Part shown: one piece after another, positions 40,170-49,630 of the stretch | Layout: every line of letters starts with the position of its first letter | Position numbering within the stretch: the first letter of the stretch is position 1 | DNA from: Bacteroidaceae bacterium | Lineage (GTDB): Bacteria; Bacteroidota; Bacteroidia; Bacteroidales; Bacteroidaceae | Direction: 5' to 3' | DNA length: 64,000 bases | Assembly (NCBI GenBank): GCA_017507105.1 | Contig: JAFWBM010000014.1 | Location: 1 to 64,000, forward strand | Position numbers and translations under genes: made by a program | The notes under the pieces: generated by a model | Seen by the model: only the letters and a program-made list of their open reading frames with translations | Told to the model about the DNA's origin: nothing | The model's database searches: none

Positions 40170-40814
40170 TTATTTAAGGTCGTTTCTCCACTCGGATGGA
40201 TTCTCACGCCACTCTTTCAGTGTGGGCATTACATCTTCTGTAATATAACCTGTAGCTTTGGCCGACTCTAGTACCGACTCATAGTCTGTAAGGGTTATCA
40301 GTTTTACACCTGCGTTGGCAAAAGCCTCTTTAGCAACATCAAAACCGTAAGTGAATGATGCTACCATACCTACTACCTCTACTCCTGCTGCACGCAAAGC
40401 ATCAACAGCTTTAAGGCTGCTGAGTCCTGTTGATACAAGGTCTTCTATTACTACAACCTTTGCTCCGGGTTGAACATCACCCTCAATCTGGTTGCCGAGT
40501 CCATGATCTTTTGCCTTTGGACGTACGTATACAAAGGGCTTACCTAGTTCTTCGGCCACAAGTGCACCTTGTGCAATGGCGCCGGTAGCAACACCTGCTA
40601 CAGTGTCCGCCTCGGGGAACTCTTCGAGTATGAGGTTAGCCAATCCCAATTTCACTCGTGTGCGGAGTTCTGGGAACGATAGTGTTTTGCGGTTATCGCA
40701 GTAAAAAGGTGATTTCCATCCCGATGCCCATGTAAAAGGTTGCTCGGGTTGCAATTTTACAGCTTTGATCTTAAGCAGTTCAGCTGCAAGGATAAGTTTG
40801 GATTTGTTCGACAT
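40170..40814 (-). CDS. pyrE: Orotate phosphoribosyltransferase
   Basis: The 214-residue enzyme converts orotate and PRPP to OMP in UMP synthesis. The PRPP-binding motif VVVIEDLVSTGLSSL (about 120-134), the catalytic loop region (VRPKAKDHGLGNQIEG) and N-terminal FTWASGWKSPFYCDNRK are all present. Length is normal. The promoter at 40852-40882 precedes it; the SRPBCC gene follows. Confidence 0.96.
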   Translation of the reverse strand: MSNKSKLILAAELLKIKAVKLQPEQPFTWASGWKSPFYCDNRKTLSFPELRTRVKLGLANLILEEFPEADTVAGVATGAIAQGALVAEELGKPFVYVRPKAKDHGLGNQIEGDVQPGAKVVVIEDLVSTGLSSLKAVDALRAAGVEVVGMVASFTYGFDVAKEAFANAGVKLITLTDYESVLESAKATGYITEDVMPTLKEWRENPSEWRNDLK

Positions 40815-40851
40815 TTTATTATCTGTTTTTGGGTTATTCTTGTATATATTG

Positions 40852-40882
40852 CGAAGATACTCTTTTTCTGAAAAATGACAAC
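40852..40882 (-). promoter_or_regulatory. pyrE promoter
   Basis: On the minus strand, GTTG (40879-40882), a 19-bp spacer and TATCTTCG (40852-40859). Same -33 and -7 variants as the MltD-like promoter. Confidence 0.65.
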
Positions 40883-40911
40883 AATGTCCGATGAAAAATA
40901 TCTTATACAGT

Positions 40912-41250
40912 CTATTTGGTTTGTGTATATCCCTCTTTTCTTAATATTTCTATGATTCTCTCCTTGAAATCTCCTTGGATGAGTATTTCGCCATCTTTGG
41001 TAGTGCCGCCTACTCCGCAACGGGTTTTGAGGTTACGCCCAAGTTCTTTTATATCTTCGTCTTTCCCGACAAAGTTCTTTATAATTGTAACAGTCTTGCC
41101 GCCACGATGGTTCTTTTCAATACTCACCCTTAGTTTCTGTTGCTGCTTTGGCAGTGTTTCGATATCCTCATTTTCACCGGTGGAATATTGGAAATCGGGG
41201 TTTGTCGAGTAGACGATATTGAGTCTATCTTTCCAATCGTTATTTTTCAT
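40912..41250 (-). CDS. SUI1/YciH-type translation initiation factor
   Basis: The 112-residue protein is a small SUI1 (eIF1-like) fold protein. The N-terminal 40 residues are polar; the SUI1 domain runs from about 40 to 110 with LRVSIEKNHRGGKTVTIIKNF, LGRNLKTRCGVGGTTKDGEI and GDFKERIIEIL. E. coli YciH can influence start-codon fidelity, but the cellular role in Bacteroidota is not established. It has its own TATCTTCG element upstream and is separated from pyrE by 97 bp. Confidence 0.9.
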   Translation of the reverse strand: MKNNDWKDRLNIVYSTNPDFQYSTGENEDIETLPKQQQKLRVSIEKNHRGGKTVTIIKNFVGKDEDIKELGRNLKTRCGVGGTTKDGEILIQGDFKERIIEILRKEGYTQTK

Positions 41251-41270
41251 TGTCTTTCAATTTCTTTTGG

Positions 41271-41278
41271 CGAAGATA
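41271..41278 (-). promoter_or_regulatory. -7 element of the SUI1-type gene
   Basis: CGAAGATA on the plus strand reads TATCTTCG on the minus strand, 20 bp before the start codon. No good -33. Confidence 0.5.
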
Positions 41279-41307
41279 CAATCTTTTTATCGTTTTTCAG
41301 GCACAAA

Positions 41308-41339
41308 TTTTATGGAATGATATAATATGGTTAAATTTG
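41308..41339 (+). promoter_or_regulatory. Promoter of the FAH-porU-porV unit
   Basis: TTTT (41308-41311), a 20-bp spacer and TAAATTTG (41332-41339). The leader would be about 85 nt. Confidence 0.55.
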
Positions 41340-41431
41340 TTGCGTTATATATATTACGTACGGGTGACATGTTTTTTATGCTCTCTTGTATAAATTAAAA
41401 AATAAACAAAGATTCTAGAAGAAATAGACTG

Positions 41432-42046
41432 ATGAAGATAATAGCAGTAGCAAAGAACTATGCAGCACACGCGATAGAGTTTGATGGTAGTGGTGAGAAG
41501 CCTCAAGTGCCTACAATTTTTATGAAACCCGATTCGGCTATACTCAAGAATGGCAAACATTTCTATTTGCCCGATTGGATGGGACGTATAGATTACGAAG
41601 GAGAGATTGTAGTGCGTATAAACCAACTTGGACGCAGCATACCTGCACGTTTTGCTCACCGCTATTATGATGCAATAACGATAGGTGTTGATTTTACAGC
41701 CCGTGATATGCAACGTGGTTTTATAGCCCAAGGTGCACCTTGGGAGTTATCCAAAGGATTTGACTGCTCTGCAGTCTTGGGTGAGTTTAGATCTGTTGAA
41801 GGGTACAATCTTTCGAATCTCGATTTCTCCCTTACTATTAATGACAAAATAGTACAACAGGGAAATAGCGGAGAGATGTTTTTTCCTATAGATGAGATAA
41901 TAGCATATGTGAGCCGTTTCTGCACCCTAAAGACAGGTGATCTTATCTTTACAGGTACTCCGTCAGGCGTGGGGCCCGTAAATATCGGTGATCATCTGAA
42001 GGGATATATAGGAGAAGAAAAGGTACTTGATTTTCATGTACGTTGA
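41432..42046 (+). CDS. Fumarylacetoacetate hydrolase family protein
   Basis: The 204-residue single-domain FAH-family enzyme has the metal-binding acidic residues visible in DYEGEIVVRI, and DFTARDMQ, plus FTGTPSGVGPVNIGDHLKG at the C-terminus. Family members hydrolyse or decarboxylate acylpyruvates and oxaloacetate; the N-terminus is short and lacks the extra domain of true FAH. The substrate cannot be fixed. It is followed after only 4 bp by porU, so the two are co-transcribed despite unrelated roles. Confidence 0.9.
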   Translation: MKIIAVAKNYAAHAIEFDGSGEKPQVPTIFMKPDSAILKNGKHFYLPDWMGRIDYEGEIVVRINQLGRSIPARFAHRYYDAITIGVDFTARDMQRGFIAQGAPWELSKGFDCSAVLGEFRSVEGYNLSNLDFSLTINDKIVQQGNSGEMFFPIDEIIAYVSRFCTLKTGDLIFTGTPSGVGPVNIGDHLKGYIGEEKVLDFHVR

Positions 42047-42050
42047 TTGA

Positions 42051-45000
42051 ATGATAAGAAGAGCAATAAATATAATACTACTGCTTGTTATCTCTTTGAG
42101 TATAAGAGCGCAGTTCATAGATATCGATTGGGGACAATTTGAGCGCGATTCAGTGCTTCCACGTTATGCGACATCGTTCGAACTCCCTGATGATGCTCTG
42201 TTATACAACTATTCTGTAAGAATTGAGTATCCCGAAATGAAGCCCATAAGCAGCTCCGAGATAGCACAGTACGGTCTCGAAGAGAATAGGGCACTTATTA
42301 CAGACTATCCAAAACCGACTCTGAATGTCGGTATGTCGGCTAAGAAGTGTATTCTTGATATAAGTTTCATCCCTATAGTTCATAATAGCGGGAGATTTAT
42401 GCGTATAGAATCGTTTAAACCCGTTATAGAGAGGAGTTTAAATGTGGAGGCTGCAATGACGAGGGTTATGTCACGCAAAAGTGCACTCCGTAACTATGCC
42501 GACAGTTCGCTATTAAGTAATGGGTATTGGGTTAAGATTCGTGTTTCATCCGAAGGTGTACATAAAATAACAGATGCCCAATTATTGAAGATGGGATTTA
42601 AGAATCCGGAAAAGGTTAGTCTTTATGGTTATGGAGGAGAACTCCTCCCCGAAACCAATCTGCATCTTTTGCCCGATGATTTGAAAGAGATTCCATTATG
42701 GCGCGAGAAAGGTTACATGCTCTTCTATGCCAATGGTACAATACGATGGGACTATACAAACGGAAGATACACTCATAAACAGAATGTGTATTCTCGGTAT
42801 AGCTACTATTTTCTTAGTGAAAACAAAGGGGAACCTTTGTCGTTTCCAAAGGAAGAGTTGTCCGACCCGGTGACAACATATTCTTCATATCCCGATTATG
42901 TTTTGCACGAGAAAGAGGAGTTCTCGTTATGCAAGTATGGTAGAGCATTGCTCGAGGAATACAATTATGCAAGTGGACGTTCTGTAAGCTATACGCTTGA
43001 TATAGATGGTGTCCAATCGGGCAAGGATGCAACATTGGATATCTCTTTTGGCTCCAATGCTGTAAGCAGTAGCACTGTTGCTGTTGATGTAAATAGGGTA
43101 AAGGTGGGTATGCTTTCTATTCCGAAGGCAAGCTCTAAGGACGAGGGCCGGATATCGCAGACCACAATGGCTCCATCTACATTATCTGATAAAACGGAGA
43201 TAATTCTTACCCATTCGGTTTCTAATGCCCTTGTCTCTGGTTATCTCGATTTTATTAGGGTCAATTTTACACGTTCTTTGGCTCTGCGCGGTTCAAATAC
43301 TCTGTTTAGGGGCGATGCCGACAATGTCAATGCAACATTCAGAATAGCTGAGGCTAATGCTACGACACATGTATGGAGGGTTACCGAACCTGCCGCCACC
43401 ACTGAACTTGTGGGAACATTTGATAATGGTATATATAGTGTGGTTGCTTCGGCTGCTCCTACCGAGAAACTTGTTGCAGTGGATGTTACAGGTGATTTCC
43501 CCTCTCCTATCTATGTGGAGAAGGTTGCCAACCAGAACCTGCACTCTATGGAGCCTGTTGATATGGTTATTATCGTACCTTCCAATAGAGTATTTATAGG
43601 TGAAGCCGAGCGTTTGGCGCAGGCGCATCGTGATATAGACGGCATCTCGGTGGCTGTTGTTACAGCTGATCAGATATTCAACGAATATTCATCGGGAACT
43701 CCAGATGCGACAGCCTATCGCCGATTGATGAAAATGCTCTACGACAGGGCTTCTACAGTTGATGAAGCTCCTAAGTATCTGCTCTTGTTTGGTGACGGTC
43801 TGTCCGATAACCGTCTTATTACATATCCAAAATATAGTCAGGATAATCTGCTACTCACATACCAATCACAAAACTCGGTCAGTTCATTGTATTCTTATGT
43901 GCTTGAGGATTATTTCGGTTATCTTGATGACAATGAAGGTGGTAATTTTATATATGATAAGGTTGATTTGGGCGTAGGTCGTCTTCCTGTACAAGATGTA
44001 TCGCAAGCACGACAGGTGGTGGACAAAATTATCTCTTATATGCGTAATGAGACACCGGGTTCGTGGCAGAATGTCATTCTTCTGCTGGCTGATGACGGAG
44101 ACAAGACGATGCCTAATCAACACATGAAAGATGCTGAAGAAATTGCATCCATTTTTAAGGAGAGTCATCCCTCCTTTATGCTCGAACGTATCTATTGGGA
44201 TGACTATCCTGTTGAGGTGCTTGCTACCGGAAACGGATATCCTGCTGTTACGAAGGCTATTCATAATAAACTCTCTGAAGGGGCATTGGTGGTAAATTAC
44301 TCGGGGCACGGTAGTGCGGTGGTTCTGTCTCACGAACTTGTATGGAAGACAACAGATATGTCTGCTATTTCGTCACCTAAGATTCCGTTTTGGGTAACAG
44401 CATCGTGTGATATTACTCCATTTGATATAGGAGATGGCTCATTGGGTGAGGTTGCAATGCTTAATCCTAATGGAGCTGCAATAGGTCTGTTTACAACTAC
44501 AAGAACGGTGTTGCAGTCATACAATGCAGTGATAAATCAGCAATTTATGAGACATCTGGTGAACCCGAGCAGAGATGGTATGCTGCCTGCTGTAGGTGAT
44601 GCGGTGCGCCTTGCCAAATGTTCCGTTATATCGAGTAGTGCCGATTTGTCAGAGAATAAATTGCAATATGTGCTTATAGGTGACCCTGCTTTACGTTTGC
44701 ATATACCACGTTACAAGGTTGTTGTGGATCGCTTTAATGGAGCAGAGGCTGTTGATGGCGGACAAGCATCTGCAGGTGGAACTGTTATTGTAGAAGGGCA
44801 TATAGAGAATTCAGATGGTGTTTTGGTCGATAATTATACAGGAACACTATCTACTACAATGTTTGATTGTATAGAAGATATCTACACGCGAGATAATACA
44901 GACCTTGGTGCCTATCAATACAGTGCATTCCGTAAGAAACTGTTTGCTGGCAGTGATTCTGTCTCCTCCGGGCGTTTCAAGCTTTCCATACCGGTACCGA

Positions 45001-45797
45001 TGGATATAAGCTATACGGATGAGCAAGGAATGATGAATTTCTATGCAACAGATACTCTTGGTATCTCTTCGAAGGGCTATTACGATAACTTTACAGTGGG
45101 TGGAACCTCCTCTTCTATCTCAGATGATAAAGAAGGCCCACAGATAAAAATGTATCTTAATACCCCATCTTTTATTCAGGGTGATGAGGTAAACGCAACA
45201 CCACGTCTCTTTGTGGAACTGTTCGATGAGAGTGGAATCAATACTGTAGGGACAGGAATTGGACACGACATAGTTGCTATGATAGATAATGATGTCAAGC
45301 ATACCTATAATTTGAATAGTGTATACATGCCTCTTGTGGGCGACTTCCGTAGCGGTACAATTGAGTTCTCGGTCGATACGTTGTCGGCAGGTGAACATAC
45401 GTTGGTGTTGCGTGCGTGGGACCTCTACAATAATTCGTCGACAGATACATTACATTTTGTGGTTGTGCCGAACCTGGCTCCTGATTTTGTGGATATTACA
45501 CTTACACCTAACCCTGTGCGGTATGGCGAGAAAGCTACCTTCAAGTTGTTACATAACCGTCCGGGATGTAATATGAACGTCTCTATTGAATTGTTTGATT
45601 TTCAGGGGCAGATATTGTGGCGCTATGATGAAAGGGTAGAGACCGAAGGCTCAGTGTGTGAGGTTGACTGGAATGTTACGTCACAAAGCGGAACTCCGCT
45701 TGCTACGGGTGTATATCTCTATCGTGCCACACTATCTGAGAATGGAGGCAGCGAACGCACAAAAACACGAAAATTAATACTCCTAAACAATAAATAG
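42051..45797 (+). CDS. porU: Type IX secretion C-terminal signal peptidase PorU
   Basis: This 1248-residue secreted cysteine peptidase of the gingipain (C25) family removes C-terminal signals of T9SS cargo and attaches them to A-LPS. It has a signal peptide (about 1-20, ending SIRAQF), a large N-terminal region, the C25 domain (about 500-850) with His753 (YSGHGS) and Cys786 (TASCD), and a C-terminal beta-sandwich ending in a T9SS CTD-like region (TPNPVRYGEKATF, GVYLYRATL, KTRKLILL). The His-Cys spacing of 33 equals that of gingipains. porV follows after 45 bp. Confidence 0.95.
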   Translation: MIRRAINIILLLVISLSIRAQFIDIDWGQFERDSVLPRYATSFELPDDALLYNYSVRIEYPEMKPISSSEIAQYGLEENRALITDYPKPTLNVGMSAKKCILDISFIPIVHNSGRFMRIESFKPVIERSLNVEAAMTRVMSRKSALRNYADSSLLSNGYWVKIRVSSEGVHKITDAQLLKMGFKNPEKVSLYGYGGELLPETNLHLLPDDLKEIPLWREKGYMLFYANGTIRWDYTNGRYTHKQNVYSRYSYYFLSENKGEPLSFPKEELSDPVTTYSSYPDYVLHEKEEFSLCKYGRALLEEYNYASGRSVSYTLDIDGVQSGKDATLDISFGSNAVSSSTVAVDVNRVKVGMLSIPKASSKDEGRISQTTMAPSTLSDKTEIILTHSVSNALVSGYLDFIRVNFTRSLALRGSNTLFRGDADNVNATFRIAEANATTHVWRVTEPAATTELVGTFDNGIYSVVASAAPTEKLVAVDVTGDFPSPIYVEKVANQNLHSMEPVDMVIIVPSNRVFIGEAERLAQAHRDIDGISVAVVTADQIFNEYSSGTPDATAYRRLMKMLYDRASTVDEAPKYLLLFGDGLSDNRLITYPKYSQDNLLLTYQSQNSVSSLYSYVLEDYFGYLDDNEGGNFIYDKVDLGVGRLPVQDVSQARQVVDKIISYMRNETPGSWQNVILLLADDGDKTMPNQHMKDAEEIASIFKESHPSFMLERIYWDDYPVEVLATGNGYPAVTKAIHNKLSEGALVVNYSGHGSAVVLSHELVWKTTDMSAISSPKIPFWVTASCDITPFDIGDGSLGEVAMLNPNGAAIGLFTTTRTVLQSYNAVINQQFMRHLVNPSRDGMLPAVGDAVRLAKCSVISSSADLSENKLQYVLIGDPALRLHIPRYKVVVDRFNGAEAVDGGQASAGGTVIVEGHIENSDGVLVDNYTGTLSTTMFDCIEDIYTRDNTDLGAYQYSAFRKKLFAGSDSVSSGRFKLSIPVPMDISYTDEQGMMNFYATDTLGISSKGYYDNFTVGGTSSSISDDKEGPQIKMYLNTPSFIQGDEVNATPRLFVELFDESGINTVGTGIGHDIVAMIDNDVKHTYNLNSVYMPLVGDFRSGTIEFSVDTLSAGEHTLVLRAWDLYNNSSTDTLHFVVVPNLAPDFVDITLTPNPVRYGEKATFKLLHNRPGCNMNVSIELFDFQGQILWRYDERVETEGSVCEVDWNVTSQSGTPLATGVYLYRATLSENGGSERTKTRKLILLNNK

Positions 45798-45842
45798 GCA
45801 AAAAATAAGTTTTAATATAAGATTACAAAGTTAATATTAAAG

Positions 45843-47039
45843 ATGGTTAAGAATAGAATTATACTTGTTTTGATGTGTATGGTGTTGGCATTACAGGTTT
45901 ATGCTCAAAAGGAACAATTCAATCCTGTAAATACCGGTGTTACATCTCTTTCTATTGCACCAGATGCACGAGGCGGAGCTATGGGAGATATAGGTGTTGC
46001 TACTGAACCCGATGTCAATTCACAATTCTGGAATCCTGCAAAATATCCTTTCAATATTGCACGCGCAGGTCTTTCAATGTCGTATACACCATGGCTGAGG
46101 CAGCTTGTAAACGACATAGATTTGGCATATTTGGCCGGTTTTTATCGAATAGGCGAGTATTCAGCAGTCAGTGGCTCGCTTACATATTTCTCATTAGGTG
46201 AGGTTATTGCCGAGGAGTACACCATAAAACCATATGAGTTTGCTGTAGATGTAGCATATTCACGTATGTTGTCCGAAACTTTTTCAGCAGCGGTAGCATT
46301 GCGATTCATATACAGTGATTTGCAATACGACTATGAAGAGGATATGGAGGCTGGTACTGCTTTCTCGGCAGATTTAGCTCTCTATTATAATAATTATATT
46401 ATGTTAGGCAATAGGGAGTGTCTTTTGGGACTAGGTCTGAATGCCTCAAATATCGGTAGCAAGATATCTTATGATGGAGGAAATACTAACGAATTTATAC
46501 CTACAAATTTGCGTATCGGTGCATCACTGCTTATTCCAATAGATGAGTATAATACCATCTCGTTTAGTGCCGACCTTAACAAACTGATGGTACCCACACG
46601 CCCAACATACTCTCAGTTTATGAGTGAGGAACATTCAGATGTGAACTCGGATGATTCGCAATATAACTCATATTATTCCGAGTATCAGGGTTGGTTGGAA
46701 TCTACAGGGTATAATGATGTCTCATCTATATCAGGTATATTTAAGTCTTTTAGCGATGCCCCGGGAGGCTTCAGCGAGGAGTTGAAGGAGATATATGGTG
46801 GTATCGGTGTAGAATACTGTTATAATCAGCAGTTCGCTCTGCGTGGTGGATACCATTATGAGAATGAGTACAAAGGAAATAGAAAATATTTTACATTAGG
46901 TGCCGGCTTCAAGATGAGTGTGTTCTCGTTGGATGCAGCATACCTCATCTCTACTGCACAAAGCAATCCGCTTGATCAAACACTGAGATTCTCCCTGTCG
47001 TTTGATATGGATGGCTTACGTGATATATTTGTACGTTGA
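45843..47039 (+). CDS. porV: Type IX secretion outer-membrane protein PorV
   Basis: The 398-residue FadL-like outer-membrane barrel shuttles T9SS cargo from the translocon to PorU. It has a signal peptide (1-21, ending LQVYAQ), the family hallmark LSIAPDARGGAMGDIGVAT (about 37-55) and FWNPAKYPF, and alternating barrel strands up to a C-terminal aromatic-rich strand (LRFSLSFDMDGLRDIFVR). porU-porV adjacency is common in T9SS bacteria. Confidence 0.94.
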   Translation: MVKNRIILVLMCMVLALQVYAQKEQFNPVNTGVTSLSIAPDARGGAMGDIGVATEPDVNSQFWNPAKYPFNIARAGLSMSYTPWLRQLVNDIDLAYLAGFYRIGEYSAVSGSLTYFSLGEVIAEEYTIKPYEFAVDVAYSRMLSETFSAAVALRFIYSDLQYDYEEDMEAGTAFSADLALYYNNYIMLGNRECLLGLGLNASNIGSKISYDGGNTNEFIPTNLRIGASLLIPIDEYNTISFSADLNKLMVPTRPTYSQFMSEEHSDVNSDDSQYNSYYSEYQGWLESTGYNDVSSISGIFKSFSDAPGGFSEELKEIYGGIGVEYCYNQQFALRGGYHYENEYKGNRKYFTLGAGFKMSVFSLDAAYLISTAQSNPLDQTLRFSLSFDMDGLRDIFVR

Positions 47040-47066
47040 TTATTCGTTAATACGGTCTATGCTATT

Positions 47067-47540
47067 ATGATAAGAGTTGGTTTTGGAATGGATGTCCATC
47101 GCTTGGTCGAGGGACGTGATTTGTGGATTGGCGGTATAAAGATTCCATATGAGTTTGGGCTTGATGGACACTCAGATGCCGATGTACTTATTCATGCAAT
47201 ATGTGATGCCCTGTTGGGAGCTGCAAACTTGCGTGACATAGGTTATCAGTTTCCCGATAATTCGAACGAGTTTCTCAATATAGATAGTAAGATTCTGCTT
47301 CGCCGTACAAATGATCTTCTTAAGGAGAAGGGTTATAGGATTGGAAACATTGATGCAACAATTGCTGCTCAAGCTCCAAAACTGAATCCCCATATACCAA
47401 CCATGCAGCAGACATTAGCCGGTGTTCTTGGAATATCCCCCGATTTCATCTCTATAAAGGCTACAACAACAGAGAGATTAGGATTTGAGGGACGTAAAGA
47501 GGGTATAACAGCATATGCTGTTGTGCTGATAGAGTCTTGA
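47067..47540 (+). CDS. ispF: 2-C-methyl-D-erythritol 2,4-cyclodiphosphate synthase
   Basis: The 157-residue MEP-pathway enzyme makes MEcPP. It has the metal site DVH in GFGMDVHRLVEGR (about 6-18), GHSDADVLIHAICDAL (about 34-49), and the C-terminal signature KATTTERLGFEGRKEGI. Length is normal. It starts 27 bp after porV and is followed after about 20 bp by the phosphoesterase. Confidence 0.97.
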   Translation: MIRVGFGMDVHRLVEGRDLWIGGIKIPYEFGLDGHSDADVLIHAICDALLGAANLRDIGYQFPDNSNEFLNIDSKILLRRTNDLLKEKGYRIGNIDATIAAQAPKLNPHIPTMQQTLAGVLGISPDFISIKATTTERLGFEGRKEGITAYAVVLIES

Positions 47541-47561
47541 TTATTGCCTAATATAGAAGAG

Positions 47562-48368
47562 ATGAAAGTTTTACATAACTTGTTCTCTTTTACACTCTTT
47601 TGTATAGCATTACTTTTTCTGCTTACTTCGTGTGCTACGCTGTCGGGCTTTGGTGTCGGACGCGTTCAGCGCTATAATATCAGAGGTGACTCTTTGCCAC
47701 AGTGTTTTGATGGCTTTAAGGTTGCTTTTGTATCGGACTTGCATTATCCTAGTCTTTTTGGTAAGAAACGTCTGAGACAACTTACCAAGAAATTGCAATC
47801 ATTGAATGTCGAACTTCTGCTCTTGGGTGGGGATTATGTAACTGATAATGATTGTATAGATGAACTTTTCAGCTCATTATCGTCGGTAAAAACCTCCTAT
47901 GGTTGCTATGCTGTTTTAGGTAATCATGAACGAAAAAACTATAAAGAGATAATTGCAGCAGCACATCGTAATGGTATAACTATGCTTGTAGATAGTGCCG
48001 TCTATATAAAAAGAGATACCGATTCAATATCTATTGTAGGTATAAAGAATAGTTTTGATTGTAGCTGTAATGTGCATGTTAATGACGGAATATATACGCT
48101 ACTTCTTTGCCATACACCTGATTATGCCGAGTGTTATCCTTATGCCGATATTGTATTTTCTGGTCACACTCATGGCGGTCAGGTTTCTCTGTTTGGATTA
48201 TATACTCCGGTTAAGAACAGCGTATATGGTAGCCGCTTTCTTCGTGGATTGAATTATACAACTGCAAATGTTCCGGTAATAACTACTACAGGAGTGGGGA
48301 CTTCGCGTAGGAGGTTACGTTTCTGTGTGCCAAGTGAGCTTGTTGTAGTAACTATGTTTAAAGATTGA
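47562..48368 (+). CDS. Membrane-anchored metallophosphoesterase (lipoprotein)
   Basis: The 268-residue protein starts with a signal sequence ending LLTSC, a good lipobox. The calcineurin-type phosphoesterase motifs are in order: SDLH, GGDYV, GNHE, and SGHTHGGQ. The residues following Cys (ATLSG) carry no acidic export signal, so it is probably retained facing the periplasm. Related YkuE/YaeI proteins act on lipid-linked phosphates, but the substrate here is unknown. A TTG at 47544 is also in frame; ATG 47562 fits the signal peptide better. Confidence 0.88.
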   Translation: MKVLHNLFSFTLFCIALLFLLTSCATLSGFGVGRVQRYNIRGDSLPQCFDGFKVAFVSDLHYPSLFGKKRLRQLTKKLQSLNVELLLLGGDYVTDNDCIDELFSSLSSVKTSYGCYAVLGNHERKNYKEIIAAAHRNGITMLVDSAVYIKRDTDSISIVGIKNSFDCSCNVHVNDGIYTLLLCHTPDYAECYPYADIVFSGHTHGGQVSLFGLYTPVKNSVYGSRFLRGLNYTTANVPVITTTGVGTSRRRLRFCVPSELVVVTMFKD

Positions 48369-48385
48369 AAGTAATAAAGCTTAGT

Positions 48386-48416
48386 ATTGTAACTAACAAT
48401 ATTTTTCATATCTTCG
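48386..48416 (+). promoter_or_regulatory. ribD promoter
   Basis: ATTG (48386-48389), a 19-bp spacer and TATCTTCG (48409-48416), 35 bp before the preferred ribD start. Confidence 0.6.
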
Positions 48417-48450
48417 CACCATAATTCAATCAGTGACAGACTTTTTAAAT

Positions 48451-49524
48451 ATGGAAAACGCCTGCAGCTCGCTAGACGAACTATATATGTATCGTTGTCT
48501 GCAACTTGCCAGAAATGGAGAAGGCAGTACAAGCCCTAATCCGAAAGTTGGTGCTGTAATCGTATGTAATGGCCGCATTATCGGAGAGGGTTTCCACATA
48601 CGTGCAGGTGAACCACATGCCGAAGTTAACGCTGTACGCTCGGTAAAAGAGTCTGACAGATGCTTACTCTCGGAATCTACTATTTATGTGAGTCTTGAAC
48701 CTTGTTCGCATTATGGGAAGACTCCTCCATGTTGTGATCTTATAATTGAGTGTGGGATACCTCGTGTTGTAATTGGTGTTACCGATTCTAATGAGCAAGT
48801 GAACGGCGAGGGTATTGCTCGCATGAGAAGTGCCGGAATCGATGTTGTGATTGGGGTGCTGGAGCGCCATGCAGTTGTGCTGAATAAAAAATTCTTTACT
48901 TTGCATAATCTCGGCCGTCCCTATGTAACGCTAAAGTGGGCTCAGACTGCTGATGGCTATATAGATCGATGTCGTAAGTTCGGTGATGGGGAGGTTCCGC
49001 TTAGAATATCATCGCCCGAGTCTCAAGTAGCAGTGCATAAACTACGAGCCCAGAATGATGCTATCCTGGTTGGTACTAATACGGCCTTGCTTGATAATCC
49101 TTCGCTTACGCTTCGTTATTGGCACGGCAGGACTCCTCTGCGTCTTGTGATAGATTGTCATGGTGTGTTGCCTTCAGAACTTTCGGTTTTCGATGAAAGC
49201 GCTGATACGGTATTGTATACAAATAAGAAAATAGACGGCAAGTTTGGTAAAAATGTTAAACAGGTCGTGATTCCTGAAAGCACCGATTTGCTCTCTTTTA
49301 TCTTGTCTCATTTGAGGGAGATGAAAATTAACAGCCTGCTTGTCGAAGGGGGCGCAAGGTTGCTCCAGTCTTTTATAGATGCATCGTTATGGGATGCTAT
49401 ACGTATTGAACGGAACAATTCTCTAGTCTTAGGTAATGGAGTGGAAGCACCTATCTTGCCCAAAGGTCTTGTTGCGAGGACCACAAGCTCTTTTAACAGT
49501 GAAATTATTGAATTTGTCCGATAA
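48451..49524 (+). CDS. ribD: Bifunctional riboflavin biosynthesis deaminase/reductase RibD
   Basis: The 357-residue enzyme performs the deamination and reduction steps of riboflavin synthesis. It has an N-terminal deaminase domain (about 10-140) with zinc ligands in PHAEVNAV and PCSHYGKTPPCCDLI, and a C-terminal reductase domain (about 150-355, LKWAQTADGYID, VGTNTALLDNPSLTLR, LLVEGGARLLQSF). A GTG at 48433 is in frame upstream; ATG 48451 is closer to the deaminase and preferred. The 80-nt leader is too short for an FMN riboswitch and none is visible. Confidence 0.95.
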   Translation: MENACSSLDELYMYRCLQLARNGEGSTSPNPKVGAVIVCNGRIIGEGFHIRAGEPHAEVNAVRSVKESDRCLLSESTIYVSLEPCSHYGKTPPCCDLIIECGIPRVVIGVTDSNEQVNGEGIARMRSAGIDVVIGVLERHAVVLNKKFFTLHNLGRPYVTLKWAQTADGYIDRCRKFGDGEVPLRISSPESQVAVHKLRAQNDAILVGTNTALLDNPSLTLRYWHGRTPLRLVIDCHGVLPSELSVFDESADTVLYTNKKIDGKFGKNVKQVVIPESTDLLSFILSHLREMKINSLLVEGGARLLQSFIDASLWDAIRIERNNSLVLGNGVEAPILPKGLVARTTSSFNSEIIEFVR

Positions 49525-49583
49525 AAAACACTAAATAATTATAAATAACGCGCGAAAACTCTTCTCATAAGAAAAATTGTTGC

Positions 49584-49591
49584 TAATTTTG
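49584..49591 (+). promoter_or_regulatory. -7 element of the DUF6242-like lipoprotein gene
   Basis: TAATTTTG matches TAnnTTTG, 40 bp before the start. No clear -33. Confidence 0.5.
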
Positions 49592-49630
49592 TAGGTTGAA
49601 TAAAAATTGCAAATAAAAGTGATGCTTTAT

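Noticed and set aside
42051..45797. PorU read as a secreted virulence gingipain
   Set aside because: Its length, N-terminal region and link to porV fit PorU; it lacks the pro-domain and adhesin arrangement of gingipains.
48369..48450. FMN riboswitch before ribD
   Set aside because: The leader is about 80 nt with no conserved RFN-like structure and contains an ordinary promoter.
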